From Sphingomonas sp. 7/4-4 (GTDB lineage: Bacteria > Pseudomonadota > Alphaproteobacteria > Sphingomonadales > Sphingomonadaceae): a stretch of 64,000 bases of DNA. This document shows positions 10,942 through 24,170 of this stretch, piece after piece; position 1 is the first letter of the stretch; each line of letters begins with the position of its first letter. Location: NCBI RefSeq assembly GCF_027941955.1, contig NZ_CP115960.1:3736501-3800500 (forward strand), written 5' to 3'. The position numbers and the translations under genes are program-made. Below the pieces are notes generated by a model. The model did not search any database and was not told the origin of the DNA. It saw only the letters and a program-made list of their open reading frames with translations.

Positions 10942-11802
10942 GGCAAGCCCGGTTGGGGGCGGCTCTCGTGCTGGGCCTGCTCTGCGCCTCCGCCCAGGCC
11001 CGTGACGTTCAGCCCGCTGCGGCGGCGGTGCAGGCCGATCCCTTCGCACTGACCGGAAAGCTGGTGCAGGGCGGCATGGCGACCGGCACGGCGCCGCGCG
11101 GGACGACGCTGCTCAGCCTCGACGGCAAGCCCGTTCAGATTGCGTCCGACCGACGCTTCCTGATCGCGTTCGATCGCGATTCCGCTCCGGCGGCGACGCT
11201 CGTCGCCCGACTCGGCAACGGAATCGAGGTCCGCAAGCAGCTTTCGATCGCCCCGCGCGCCTGGGACATATCGCGCCTCAATACCTTGCCTAAATATCCG
11301 GTGCCTCGCCCCGAGTTCGACCGGGTGCGCCCGGCCGAGCTCGCCCAGATCAGCGCGGCGCGCGCGCTGGGGAGCGATTCCCAGGGCTGGCGGCAGACCT
11401 TCCTGTGGCCGGCGGTCGGCCGCATCTCGACGCTGTTCGGCTCGCAGCAGAATCTATGCCGGCGAACCCGGCGCCTATCATTCGGGCATCGATATCGCCC
11501 GGCCTACGGGCACGGTCGTGTTGGCGCCGGCCGACGGCGTGGTCATTCTCGCCACGCCCCGGCCCTTCACGCTCGAGGGCAATCTGGTGCTGATAGACCA
11601 TGGCATGGGGCTCAACAGCGCGTTCATGCACCTCTCCCGAATCGACGTGAAGCTCGGTGAGCGCGTTCGCCGGGGACAGCCGCTCGGCGCGGTCGGCAAG
11701 AGCGGGCGGGCGACCGGCCCGCATCTGCATTGGGGGTTGCGCTGGAACGACGCCCGGCTTGATCCCTTGCTCGTCGCCGGACCCATGCCTGCCGCGGACT
11801 AA
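10938..11802 (+). CDS. M23 (LytM-type) metallopeptidase, exported, one frameshift
   Basis: This is a predicted periplasmic peptidoglycan endopeptidase or an EnvC-like regulator of one. A signal peptide ends near ASAQA. The C-terminal M23 domain has HSGIDIARPTG (first zinc ligands), PADGVV, DHGMGLNSAFMHLS and GPHLHWGLRW (second motif). The frame changes around 11440-11455; the shift direction requires one extra or two missing bases and is not in a G run, unlike most others here. The ATGA overlap with the DUF2093 gene indicates translational coupling. All recognisable catalytic His and Asp residues are present. Confidence 0.87.
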
Positions 11803-11819
11803 TGTGTCCCCTGCATTGC

Positions 11820-11862
11820 GACGCAACATTATTTTCATGTCCCGCGTCGCTGACGCAACATT
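11820..11862. repeat. Direct repeat GACGCAACATT, two copies
   Basis: Identical 11-base copies lie at 11820-11830 and 11852-11862, 32 bases apart (about three helical turns), in the leader region of the TonB-dependent receptor gene. This could be an operator for that gene; no regulator can be named. Confidence 0.35.
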
Positions 11863-12066
11863 CAAACCAGCAATGTGGCATTTTGGATACAGTGCCTCCA
11901 AAAGGCGGGGTGCCAACCTGAATGCACGCTTTACAGCGGGCGGACCCCTCTCCATCCATCGAGCCAAGCTTTGCCCAGAGCATGTCTACAGACGTGCGGG
12001 GGCGGAGCGGGGAGACACATCGGCCGGAATGCACTGCAGCACGGCCGGACCAAGCGAGGGAAATTC

Positions 12067-15039
12067 ATGAAGAAGACCCAGATCACACGCGGTCTGCGCG
12101 GCGGTACGGCTTTGTCCGCTATCGTACTCGCAGGCACGCTGTTCGCCGCGCCTGCGTTCGCGCAGGACGCATCGACGCCGGGGCAGACCCAGATTGCGAC
12201 GCAGGCCGACGACGCGCAGGACACGGGCGACATCGTCGTCACCGGCACGCTCTTCCGTCGCACCGACACGGAAACCGCTTCGCCGGTGACCGTCGTCACC
12301 AGCGAGACGCTCAGCCGTGCAGGCACCACCACGATCGCCGACGCGATCCGGCAGGTTTCGGCCGACAGCGCCGGCTCGATCCCGACCGGCTTCCAGGGCG
12401 GCTTCTCGGCCGGCGGTTCGGCAGTCTCGCTGCGCGGCCTCGGCGTTTCGTCGACTCTCGTCCTCATCGACGGCCTCCGCTCGGCTGCCTTCCCGCTGAA
12501 CGACGACGGCCACAATTCCTATACCGATCTCAACTCGATTCCCTTCAGCATCGTCGATCGCGTCGAAGTCCTGAAGGACGGCGCTTCGTCGACCTATGGC
12601 GCCGAGGCGATCGGCGGCGTGGTCAACGTCATCCTCAAGAAGCAGTTCACCGGCGTCGCCGGCACCGTCGAGGGCGGCGTTGCGGAGGGCGGCTATGGCG
12701 CGCGCTATCGCGGCAACCTGACGGCGGGCTTCGGCGACTACGAAGCCACCGGCTGGAACTTCTACGTCAACGGCGAATACCAGCAGGACCGCCGCATCTC
12801 GGTGCAGGATGCCGGTTTCCCGTTCAACACCACCGATCTGAGCTCGATCGGCCTGATCGACAACAATACCGGCGACAGCGCGCTGTCGACCGCCACGATC
12901 AACGCCGTGGTTCGCCGCACGACCCAGAGCGATCTCAACAATCCGTTCACCGGCGGCGTTGCTGCAACGGGCCTCTACACCACGCTGAACCCCTCCAATT
13001 GCGTGGGTAACACCTACACCGTTGCAGGCGCTTCGGGTGGCGTCGGCTGCCGGCATGACAACACCTATGAGTTCAGCCAGGTGCAGCCGTTCCAGGAGCG
13101 CTTCTCGGTCAATGGTCGCCTCAGCATTCGCCTGACCGACGATATCGAAGCCTATGTGCTCGGCAGCTATTCGCACAGCCAGGTCGACATCAAGGCCGCG
13201 CCTTCGGCGATCCGCCAGCGTCAGCCTTATGGTGCGGCACCGACCACTGCGTCGAACAACCCCGGCATTGTGCTGCCTTATTATGTCTGCGCAGCGGGCG
13301 TGAACTGCATCACCGCCGCCGACCGGCGCCTGAACCCGAACAATCCTTATGCGACCGTCAACGGCGCCGATGCAGCGACTGCGGCGGCGAACGCGGCACG
13401 CATCTACTATCTGTTCGGCGACATCCGCACGGGCACCGAGCGTGGCAACGAAGTCATTCGCGGCGCGATCGGCTTCAACGGCTCGTTCGGCGACAAGACC
13501 CACTGGCGGGTCGAAGCAGTCGGCGCGCGTGACAATCTGGAGCTCAATGCGTTCGGCGTGATCAACATCGCAGGCCTGAAGCAGGCGGTGAACACCGGCG
13601 CGTACAACTTCATCAATCCGTCGGCCAACACCGACGCGGTGCGTCAGCTGATCGCTCCGAACATCACCAACCGGGCAACCACGTCGCTGGCATCGTTCGA
13701 TGCGTCGATCACGCACGAGTTCTTCCAGCTTCCCGGCGGTCCGCTCCAGGTCGCCGTCGGCGGCCAGATCCGTCGTGAGACGCTCGACAATCCGGGCCTG
13801 AACCCGAACCGTGAGAATTATGCCAACACGGCGGCTGCTTTCGGCGCGCACACCGTGACGGCGGGCTATTTCGAAATCAGCGCACCGATCCTGCCGGTCC
13901 TCGAACTGAGCGGCTCGGGCCGGTACGATCATTATTCGGAAGGCTTCTCGCGCTTCTCGCCGAAGGTCGGCGCGAAGTTCACGCCGATCCGTGAAGTGGC
14001 GATCCGCGGCACCTATTCGCAGGGCTTCCGCGCTCCGACCTTCGCGGAAAGCAACCCGCGTTCGAGCTTCCCGGGCTTCGTGACCTTCACGCCGCCGACG
14101 AGCTTCCAGATCGCGCACGGCGGCCTGATCAGCGGCGGCAATACCAACCCCTATGCGCAGTCGTATGCCATCGGCGGCGGCTTCTCGGGCAACCCGGACC
14201 TCAAGCCGGAGACCTCGCGTTCCTTCACCGGCGGTATCGTTGTCGAGCCGACCCGCGGCGTCAGCATCACGGTCGACTATTACAACATCAAGAAGAACAA
14301 CGTGATCGTCGCCGGCCCGGATGCCGGTGCGGCACGCGCAGCCTACTTCGCCGGTCAGCCGCTTCCGGCGGGCTATACGGTGGGCGCCGTCGACGCGATC
14401 GACCCGCTCTTCCCGAATGCCCTGCCGCGTGTGCTGGTCATCAACGGCCCCTACGTCAACGCCGGTTACTTCAAGACCCAAGGCCTCGACTTCTCGGCTT
14501 CGCTCGATCTTCCGATCACGGACGGCGTGCGGTTCGTCAGCCGTCTCGACGTCAACAAGATCCTGAAGTTCGACGTCGACTTCGGCGACGGCACGACGCG
14601 TCCGTATGTCGGTACGCTCGGGCCGTACGAGCTGTCGTCGGGTGCCGGTACGCCGGAATGGCGCGGCAACTGGCAGAATACGCTCGAACTGGGTGACTTC
14701 TCGATCAGCGCGACGACTTATTATGTCTCGCGGATCAAGGCTGTCGCTGCCGACGAAGTCGAGCCGGACAACAACGGCGACCTCGATCTATCGTGCGACC
14801 AGAACCTGTACGGGACCGGTGAAGATGCGTGCTACATCAAGCGCTTCATCTATGCCGACCTGAACATGACGTATAAGGTCAACGACGACTTCTCGTTCTA
14901 CATGAACGTTGGCAACTTCACCAACGAGCGCGCGCCGATCGCTCCGGCGTCCTACTCGGGCGTGAACTACCTGCCGACGTGGCATTTCCCGGGCGTTATC
15001 GGCCGCACCTTCCGTGCGGGCGCTTCGTTCAAGTTCTAA
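12067..15039 (+). CDS. TonB-dependent outer-membrane receptor
   Basis: This is a 990-residue outer-membrane transporter energised by TonB. A signal peptide (MKKTQITRG... to PAFAQ) is followed by a TonB-box-like DIVVTG. The plug domain includes TPVTVVTSETL-like and VSLRGLGVSSTLVLIDGLR segments plus DRVEVLKDGASSTYGAEAIGG. The beta-barrel contains IRGTYSQGFRAPTFAE and NPDLKPETSRSFTGG, and the terminal residue is Phe. ATG at 12067 is used, with GAGGGA just upstream; a longer in-frame reading from 11875 is rejected. No neighbour hints at the ligand. A strong terminator follows directly. Frame is intact throughout. Confidence 0.93.
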   Translation: MKKTQITRGLRGGTALSAIVLAGTLFAAPAFAQDASTPGQTQIATQADDAQDTGDIVVTGTLFRRTDTETASPVTVVTSETLSRAGTTTIADAIRQVSADSAGSIPTGFQGGFSAGGSAVSLRGLGVSSTLVLIDGLRSAAFPLNDDGHNSYTDLNSIPFSIVDRVEVLKDGASSTYGAEAIGGVVNVILKKQFTGVAGTVEGGVAEGGYGARYRGNLTAGFGDYEATGWNFYVNGEYQQDRRISVQDAGFPFNTTDLSSIGLIDNNTGDSALSTATINAVVRRTTQSDLNNPFTGGVAATGLYTTLNPSNCVGNTYTVAGASGGVGCRHDNTYEFSQVQPFQERFSVNGRLSIRLTDDIEAYVLGSYSHSQVDIKAAPSAIRQRQPYGAAPTTASNNPGIVLPYYVCAAGVNCITAADRRLNPNNPYATVNGADAATAAANAARIYYLFGDIRTGTERGNEVIRGAIGFNGSFGDKTHWRVEAVGARDNLELNAFGVINIAGLKQAVNTGAYNFINPSANTDAVRQLIAPNITNRATTSLASFDASITHEFFQLPGGPLQVAVGGQIRRETLDNPGLNPNRENYANTAAAFGAHTVTAGYFEISAPILPVLELSGSGRYDHYSEGFSRFSPKVGAKFTPIREVAIRGTYSQGFRAPTFAESNPRSSFPGFVTFTPPTSFQIAHGGLISGGNTNPYAQSYAIGGGFSGNPDLKPETSRSFTGGIVVEPTRGVSITVDYYNIKKNNVIVAGPDAGAARAAYFAGQPLPAGYTVGAVDAIDPLFPNALPRVLVINGPYVNAGYFKTQGLDFSASLDLPITDGVRFVSRLDVNKILKFDVDFGDGTTRPYVGTLGPYELSSGAGTPEWRGNWQNTLELGDFSISATTYYVSRIKAVAADEVEPDNNGDLDLSCDQNLYGTGEDACYIKRFIYADLNMTYKVNDDFSFYMNVGNFTNERAPIAPASYSGVNYLPTWHFPGVIGRTFRAGASFKF

Positions 15040-15061
15040 GAACCGGACAGCACAACAAAAT

Positions 15062-15092
15062 GGGGCGGCTCCGCGAGGAGCCGCCCCTTCTT
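15062..15092 (+). terminator. Intrinsic terminator between the TonB receptor and clpB
   Basis: GGGGCGGCTCC (15062-15072), loop GCGA, GGAGCCGCCCC (15077-15087), then TTCTT. The perfect 11-base stem sits between two convergent genes and could work in both directions. Confidence 0.85.
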
Positions 15093-15108
15093 GCCCGGCG
15101 ATCGCGGC

Positions 15109-17687
<2,579 letters not shown>

Positions 17688-17712
17688 GCTGGCCCCTGTT
17701 GGTTACGGAGCC

Positions 17713-17741
17713 GATGTAGTGTTGCCATTGTGCAACACAAG
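17713..17741 (-). promoter_or_regulatory. Candidate heat-shock promoter of clpB with embedded dyad
   Basis: On the minus strand, CTTGTGT (17741-17735), a 14-base spacer and ACTACATC (17720-17713) resemble the sigma-32 layout seen at groEL. A perfect dyad GTGTTGC-N6-GCAACAC (17719-17738) fills the space between the two boxes. The arrangement suggests a repressor site; the sequence is not CIRCE. Confidence 0.4.
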
Positions 17742-17758
17742 GGTCTTGTCGTGTGGGC

Positions 17759-19087
17759 TCAATCCGGAATGTCGTCCTGGAAATCTTCGTACGTCTCGCC
17801 ATTGAGCAGGAAGAATGTCAGCCGGTCCAGCTCTTCCTCCTGCTCGGCGTTCATGCCGTGCATTCTCGCGAAGAGCTGCACCGCGATCGTTCCGATGTGC
17901 TCGTAATGTATCTCACCATCTTCAATGGATACGACGGTCAGGTCGATCGCGGTCTTCAAATGTCGCGCGGCTTCCTTGAGATTCTTCGGCGCATTGAAAT
18001 CGATGAACTTCGTCAGGGCGCGTGCGGCGGTAAGTTTCCAGCCGGTTCCTTCGTCGTCCGCTTCGAGATCCTGACGTTTCGACAGCTCCTTCAGATCTTT
18101 CTTGGCGCTCTTCTCGTCCGCGCCGCCCGTGCCGCCGCTGGTCATCCCTTGCTTGCGGTCATAAGCGGACCCTGCGCGCTTGTTCCACACGCGGAGGAAC
18201 ATTTCGAGGATGTTGCTCAACGTCTCGTTGAGATCCTCGCCCTCTGCGCCGTGTGTCGCTTCATGGTGATATTGCCCGATCAGCGGCTCGATGCTCGACA
18301 GGTCGATGGTATGAAATTTGTTGTCGCCGCCAAGATATTTGGCGCTCGCCTCGGCATCGAGGTGCAACAGCATTCCTGGAGCGTCGTCGCTATCTGGACA
18401 TGAGTCTTGTCGCGGCAATGTTTCTCCAAAGCCAGTTCGACCAGCGCCTCGGCAACGGTGTGGTCGCCTTGCCCGCCCGAGGCCGTCGTCGGCACGCGCT
18501 CTGCGAACTGGATCTTGTCCACGACGCGCGACGCCATGTGCTTGCGGGTCGTGACCTTGATCAGGATGCATTGAGCGACATCGGCCTCCGCGGCGCGCTG
18601 CAACGGTACCGCCGCCGCGGTCTGCGGCTGCGCGTCCGCGCGGGTACCCATCACGTCCGCCTCGCGCTCCAGTGCCGGATCGTCGTTTATCGCGGTGTCG
18701 TTCGCCCTCAGCGTCGGACGCACCCGGCCCTGTTTCTGCTGCACCACGTGCCACGCTTCGTGGGGAAGATGATGGTTTTGGCCGGGTGCAAGATGGATGT
18801 CGCTGCCCTGGGCATAGGCATGTGCGCCGAGTTGCGCGGGCTTGTCCGAATTGCGATGCACGCGGACATCGTCGAGCGACAGACCCGACACCGCCTCCAT
18901 TCCCAGCTTGAGTCGATCGGGAGTCCGGTGCGATTGGCCGCGCGGGCATTCAGCTGTGCCGCACGATCGCGCATCGCCTGCATCGTCGGGCGTTCGGTTA
19001 GCTGGTGCGGGCTTGGCGAAGCGTCCCGCGCGGGGCTTGCCGACGAAAGCGGTCCCGCTTGCTCCCTTTCGAGCTATACTGCGTCAT
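17759..19087 (-). CDS. DUF4157 (eCIS-core) domain protein, three frameshifts
   Basis: The N-terminal half contains the DUF4157 signature: NRTGLP..LKLGMEAVSGLSLDDVRVH, then PAQLGAHAYAQGSDIHLAPG and the zinc-protease-like HEAWHVVQQKQGRV. This domain is found in proteins associated with extracellular contractile injection systems and polymorphic toxins. The C-terminal half (about 230 residues, helical and charged) is not recognised. ATG at 19087 is used: AAGGAG lies six bases upstream. It overlaps the stop of the upstream gene by 14 bases, so the two are coupled. Reconstruction needs one base added at about 19032-19035 (GGGG), 18919-18921 and 18378-18379. Without these the gene would look like a pseudogene. 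Function as an effector is inference. Confidence 0.72.
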
Positions 19088-19988
19088 CCGCATCTCCTTC
19101 GTCGCCGACCGCCGCGCCCGCTGGAAGTGCGCGCGTCGCGGCCACGGAAACCGTCGAATCCTCGCCGAACGTCTCCCTCCACTGGTGCTGGAAGCTCTGC
19201 TCGCCCTCGCGTCCGTACATCTCGTAGGTCGGCACGACGCGCGGGGCATCCTCGTCTGCACCTACCCGCCGCCACGTTTCCATCGTCATGTCGTCCGGTC
19301 CATCCTTCGCCACGACCGCCGCGCCGTGATATTTGGTGCCATCGCCGCTTTGCCGCACTATCACATAGCCTTGGCCCACCGCCGGGCTTGCTTCCGCATC
19401 CTGATCGGTGGCCGCGCCGCGCTGGACGTTCAGCGCGTCGCTTTCGCCCCAGAGCGATCGCGCGCCGGTCTCGGGATGGATCAGGTCGGATACGTCATGG
19501 CCTTCGTTGAGCTGCTGCCCGTGCATGATTTCTTCCATGCCATGGGTGCAATCCTCAAGGACCTCGATGGCTGGTTTGTAGCGGTCGTAGGTGATGGTTT
19601 CGGGGGCCGCATCGGCAGCGTCCGCTCCCGCTTCTGCGGCGCCTTGCCAAGCGGGGTTGGGCAACTCGGCCGTCCCGTCCGCTGTGCTCTGGTGCGGGGC
19701 CGCCTCGCCTTGCGCGGCATAGCCGGAGGACTGCCCGCCATCCTCATCGATCGCGTAGCGCTGGTTCTTCGAAAAGGTATAGTCCCCATGGTCGAAGAAG
19801 CATTGGACCACCGGCGTCGCCGCCCGTCGCTGGACCAATGCAGCGGCAATCCGGCGCTGGGCCGTCACGCTCGCCCGGGCGTTGAGGCTGGCGGCGATCG
19901 ACGCCTCCCGCGGCGATCGGTCGGCGGCGGCGTGCGTGTGCCCGCTTGCATTCGCCATTCGGCGGGTGGGCGTCGCGAATTCGGCCAT
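19074..19988 (-). CDS. Putative DUF4157-associated cargo/effector-like protein
   Basis: The 304-residue intact frame begins MAEFATPTRRMAN. Residues about 30-65 (SIAASLNARASVTAQRRIAA then VVQ) resemble the leader segment often seen on DUF4157-linked cargo proteins. The C-terminal part has YHGAAVVAKDGPDDMTMETW and a later MYGREGEQSFQHQW segment, a pattern I associate with papain-like domains in the same group. A Cys (EDCTHGMEE) lies upstream of that His, but a catalytic triad is not proven. Its stop overlaps the start of the DUF4157 gene, giving a two-gene operon isolated between clpB and an M28 peptidase. No secretion signal is visible. No eCIS structural gene lies in the window. Confidence 0.6.
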   Translation of the reverse strand: MAEFATPTRRMANASGHTHAAADRSPREASIAASLNARASVTAQRRIAAALVQRRAATPVVQCFFDHGDYTFSKNQRYAIDEDGGQSSGYAAQGEAAPHQSTADGTAELPNPAWQGAAEAGADAADAAPETITYDRYKPAIEVLEDCTHGMEEIMHGQQLNEGHDVSDLIHPETGARSLWGESDALNVQRGAATDQDAEASPAVGQGYVIVRQSGDGTKYHGAAVVAKDGPDDMTMETWRRVGADEDAPRVVPTYEMYGREGEQSFQHQWRETFGEDSTVSVAATRALPAGAAVGDEGDADDAV

Positions 19989-20055
19989 CGTGCTGCCTCG
20001 AGTGCGGACGCCGGGATAATGCATCCGCGCGCGAGCGAGGTGACAATCGTCCCCG

Positions 20056-21134
20056 TTATGGAGCGGTCTTTGCCGGTCGAGGTGCGCGGGGCGCGCCCTT
20101 GGCGAAGCGATTGCCATAGCGATTGCCTTCATACCAGCGCGGCGGCTCGGGCGCGTCGGCCACTTCGCGGGCGATCAGGTAGTTGAGCCGCGCGAACTTG
20201 GCTCCCGCCTCCCAGTTGAAGGGCAGATCTGCCTGATCGGACGGCTGATGGTAGTTCTTCGCGAGGAAGTTCCTGAACGCCTTTTCGCCGCCATTCTTGA
20301 ACCCCGTCATCAGGAAGATCGACGGCACACCGACCTTGACGAAGCTGTAATGGTCGGAGCGTTCGAAGAAATCCTCCTCGGGCATCGGATCGGGGAGACC
20401 GACACGCCCATGCTGGCGCCCGCACGGGCAGTGACTTCGCCCAACGTCGAATGCTCGCCGCCAAAGGCGATCACGTCCTGAAAGTCGTAGAGCAGGATCG
20501 GCATGTCGAGATTGATGTCGGCGACGACCCTGCCCTTGCCGACCACCGGATTGCGGGCGAGGTAGTTCGATCCCAGCAGCCCGCTTTCCTCACCCGCCAG
20601 CGCTACGAACAGGATCGATCGCTTCGGCCGCTGCCTGCTCCCGGCGAATGCGCGCGCCGTCTCGAGCATGGTCGCGACGCCCGAGGCATTGTCCATCGCG
20701 CCGTTGTAGATCTTGTCGCCCGCGCGCAGCGGATCGGTTCCGACATGGTCGAGATGCGCGCTCAGCACGACATATTCGTTCCTTAGCACCGGATCGGAGC
20801 CGGGCAGGACGCCGATGACGTTGGGTGCCTTGTAGATGCGCTGGCGCGGCGGATCCCCCGCCGTGATCGGGAGCTTCGCGATCTGGAACCAGCCCGCGTC
20901 AGTCCGGGCCTGAACCAGTCCGAGCGCGGCAAAGTGCTCGGCGACATAGACGGCTGCGGTCAGATAGCCTTTCGACAAGGTATAGCGGCCCCCTAGCGCG
21001 TCGTCGGCGAGGAACTCGACATGCTTGCGCACTTCGCTGGCGCTGAACGCCGGTTCGTTCGGAGCTGCCTGGGCATGCGCGGCCATGGGCGCGAGGACGA
21101 GCGAGAGCCCGGCGAGGAGCATCGGAACACGCAT
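20056..21134 (-). CDS. M28-family metallopeptidase, exported, one frameshift
   Basis: This is a predicted periplasmic zinc aminopeptidase or related hydrolase. A signal peptide MRVPMLLAGLSLVLAPMAAHAQ is followed by a PA-like insert and the M28 core: VVLSAHLDHVG (first ligands), MDNASGVA (bridging Asp), ALAGEESGLLGS (catalytic Glu), INLDMP and, after the break, ERSDHYSFVKVGVP (last His). The frame shifts at 20392-20395 (GGGG for GGGGG), restoring VSPDPMPEED. About 359 residues. It diverges from the M16 protease gene at 21281, so two exported peptidases share an upstream region of roughly 150 bases. Confidence 0.9.
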
Positions 21135-21280
21135 GGGAGGTCTCTCGGAAAAAGGCGCCAATCGGCTCGAGGCTAATCGAAAAACGGTCGGCTGCAAACG
21201 CTTACGGATTCGGTTGCAGCGGTTACCGCCTGCGCTATGTTCGGCCGCAGCCTCATCCTTTCCCGGGAAGCCCACCGCAC

Positions 21281-24148
21281 ATGAAATCGTTCCTGATGTA
21301 CTGCAGTGCAGCCACGGTTGCGCTCGCCACCGCTTCGATTCCGCCGCCGCGCAGCAGGTCGCCGCGAGCGCTTCCGCCGCAAAGCCGGTGCCGGTGGCCG
21401 AACTCGTGAAGCGCGTCGACATTCCCTTTGAGGAATTCACGCTCAAGAATGGCCTGCGCGTCATCGTCCACACCGATCGCAAGGCGCCGATCGTCGCGGT
21501 GTCGACCTGGTACGATGTCGGATCGAAGCACGAGCCGCAGGGCAAGACCGGCTTTGCGCATCTGTTCGAGCATCTGATGTTCAACGGCTCGGAAAACGCT
21601 CCGGGCGATTTCTTCGAGCCGCTGAAACAGGTCGGCGCGACCGACTTCAACGGCACCACCAGCTTCGACCGCACCAATTATTTCGAGACCGTCCCGCGCC
21701 CGGCGCTCGATCGCGCCTTGTTCCTCGAGAGCGACCGCATGGGCTATCTGCTCGGCGCGATCACCCAGGACGTGCTCGACGAGCAGCGCGGCGTCGTCCA
21801 GAACGAGAAGCGCCAGGGCGACAACCAGCCTTATGGCCTCGTCTATTACAAGCTGCTCGAGGAGCTGCTGGCGGGCAACGCCTATGGCCATAACGTGATC
21901 GGATCGATGGCCGATCTCGATGCCGCGAGCCTCGACGACGTCAAGAACTGGTTCCGCTCGCATTACGGCCCGAACAACGCCGTGCTGGTGCTCGCCGGCG
22001 ATGTCGACGCGAAGGAAGCGCGGCCGCTGGTCGAGAAATATTTCGGCGCGATCGCCGCGGGGCCGAAGAGCGTGCTGCCCAAGGTCGAGGTGCCGACGCT
22101 GCCGCAGTCCAAGACCGTGGTGATGAAGGACCGCGTCGCCGCGACGATGATCCTGCGTACCTGGGCCGTGCCGGGCATGAACGATCCCGATGCCGTCGCG
22201 CTCGACGTGTTCGGCGACGTGCTCGGCGGTCTCGCCAGCTCGCGGCTCGACAATGCGCTGGTGCGCAAGGACAAGGTCGCGGTCCAGGTCTCGGCCGGCA
22301 TACAGTCGATGTCGCAGCTCGGCATCTTCCAGGTTCAGGCGATCGTGAAGCCGGGCGTGGACGCTGCGCTGGTGGCGAAGCGGCTCGACGAGATCGTGGC
22401 CGATCTGATCAAGAACGGCCCCACCGCGGATGAAGTCCAGCGCGTCGCCACCACCACCGTTTCGGGCCGCATTTCGGGGCTGGAATCGGTCGGCGGCTTC
22501 GGCGGCAAGGCCGTCGCTCTGGCGTCGGGCGAACTCTATTCGGGCGATCCCGCTTTCTACAAGAAGCAGCTCGCCGAAACGGCGGCGGTGACGCCGGCGC
22601 AGGTTCAAGCCGCCGGCCGCAAGTGGCTGAGCCGGTCGTCGCTGACGATCCTGGTCGAGCCCGGCCAGCGCGAAGCCTATCAGGAAGCGCAAGCAGTGCC
22701 GGCCGCCGCCAAGCCCGCCGAAGGCGCAGCCAAGGCCGAGCCGGTCAAGGGTACCCGCGGCGCATTGCCGGGCGTCTCGCAGATCGGCGATCTCGACTTC
22801 CCGGACGTCAGCCGCACCAAGCTCTCCAATGGCGTCGAGATCGTCTACGCCAACCGAACCGCGGTTCCGGTCACGCAGGTGGTGATGAGCTTCGACGCAG
22901 GCGTCGCGGCGGATCCCGCCGCCAAGCTCGGCACGCAGAACCTCGTATTGTCGCTGCTCGACGAAGGCACCACCAGCCTCAACTCGACGGCGATCGCCGA
23001 GGCGCGCGAGCGGCTGGGGGCGAGCATCGGCACCGGCAGTTCGTCGGACCGCACCTATTTGTCGGTGGCCGCGCCGAGCCCCAATTTGCCGGGCGCGCTC
23101 GACCTGTTCGCCGATGTGGTGCGTAACCCGGCCTTCGCGCCCGACGAGATCGAGCGCATCCGCGCCACCCAGCTCACGGGAATCGCGCAGGAACTCACCA
23201 GCCCGCAGGGGCTCGCCAATCGGGCATTGCCACCGCTGCTCTATGGCCCGGGCAATCCTTATGTGAAGCTGGCCGCCGGTTCGGGCGATCCCGCGGCGGT
23301 CAAGTCGCTCACCCGTGACGATCTGCTCGCTTTCTATCGGGCGTGGATCCGCCCGGATAAGGCCAAGGTCTTCGTCGTCAGTGATCGCCCGCTCGCCGAG
23401 GTCAAGGCGGCGCTCGAGGCGCGCTTCGGCAACTGGAAGGGTCAGGGCGCCGCGGGCGTGAAGGCGTTCAACGTCGCGCCGAAGCAGGTCGCGCCGAAGA
23501 TCGTGCTGGTCGACCGTCCGGATTCGCCTCAGTCGCTGATCCTCGCCGCGCAGATGACGCAACTCGATCCGTCGAGTGAATTGCTGACTCAGGTCACTGC
23601 CAATCAGGTACTCGGTGCCGGCTTCCTGTCGCGGATCAACATGGAACTGCGCGAGAACAAGCATTGGTCCTATGGCGCGCGCGGCGGCTATGACTGGCTC
23701 GAAAAGGCCGTGCCCTACACGATCAGCGCGCCCGTCCAGGCCGACAAGACCGGCGAATCAATCAAGGCGATCCAGCAGCAGGTCGGCGATTTCCTGACGA
23801 CGAAGGGCGTCACCGACGCCGAACTCACCCGCGAGATCAACGGCACGACGCGCGAGCTGGCCGGCCGATCTCGAAACCTCCGGCGCAGTGCTCTCGGCGA
23901 TGCAGCAGAACGACCTGCGGCACCGTCCGGACAATTTCTACGATACCGTCACGCAAAAATATCGGGCGATGACCGTCGCGCAGCTTGACGCTGCGGCACG
24001 CGCGGCTTTGGACCCGAAGAAGTTCGTCTGGGTGGTCGTGGGCGATGCCGCGAAGGTCAAGCCGCAGCTTGACAGCCTCGGCCTGCCTGTCGAGGTGGTC
24101 CCCGCAGCGTCGGTTGCGGGCTCGGCCGCGACCGCCGCATCGAAGTAA
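21281..24148 (+). CDS. M16-family zinc metalloprotease, double-domain, exported, two frameshifts
   Basis: This is a periplasmic pitrilysin-type protease of about 955 residues with two M16 units. The N-terminal unit has the inverted zinc motif HLFEHLMF followed by EKRQGDN and the distal Glu region LLEELLAG; the C-terminal unit lacks the zinc motif, as usual. The start is ATG at 21281, giving a signal peptide MKSFLMYCSAATVALATA. The frame must then change near 21325-21345 to enter AAAQQVAASASA. A second shift at about 23865-23872 leads into SGAVLSAMQQNDL and the end of the protein. The opposite shift directions of the two breaks are noted. Confidence 0.9.
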
Positions 24149-24170
24149 AATCCGGATCAGGAGAGACGAT

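Noticed and set aside
11875..12066. N-terminal extension of the TonB-dependent receptor
   Set aside because: It would bury the signal peptide; GAGGGA precedes the ATG at 12067.
11986..14481. 831-codon minus-strand frame opposite the TonB-dependent receptor
   Set aside because: Arg/Asp/Val-rich shadow; the receptor frame is full length and complete.
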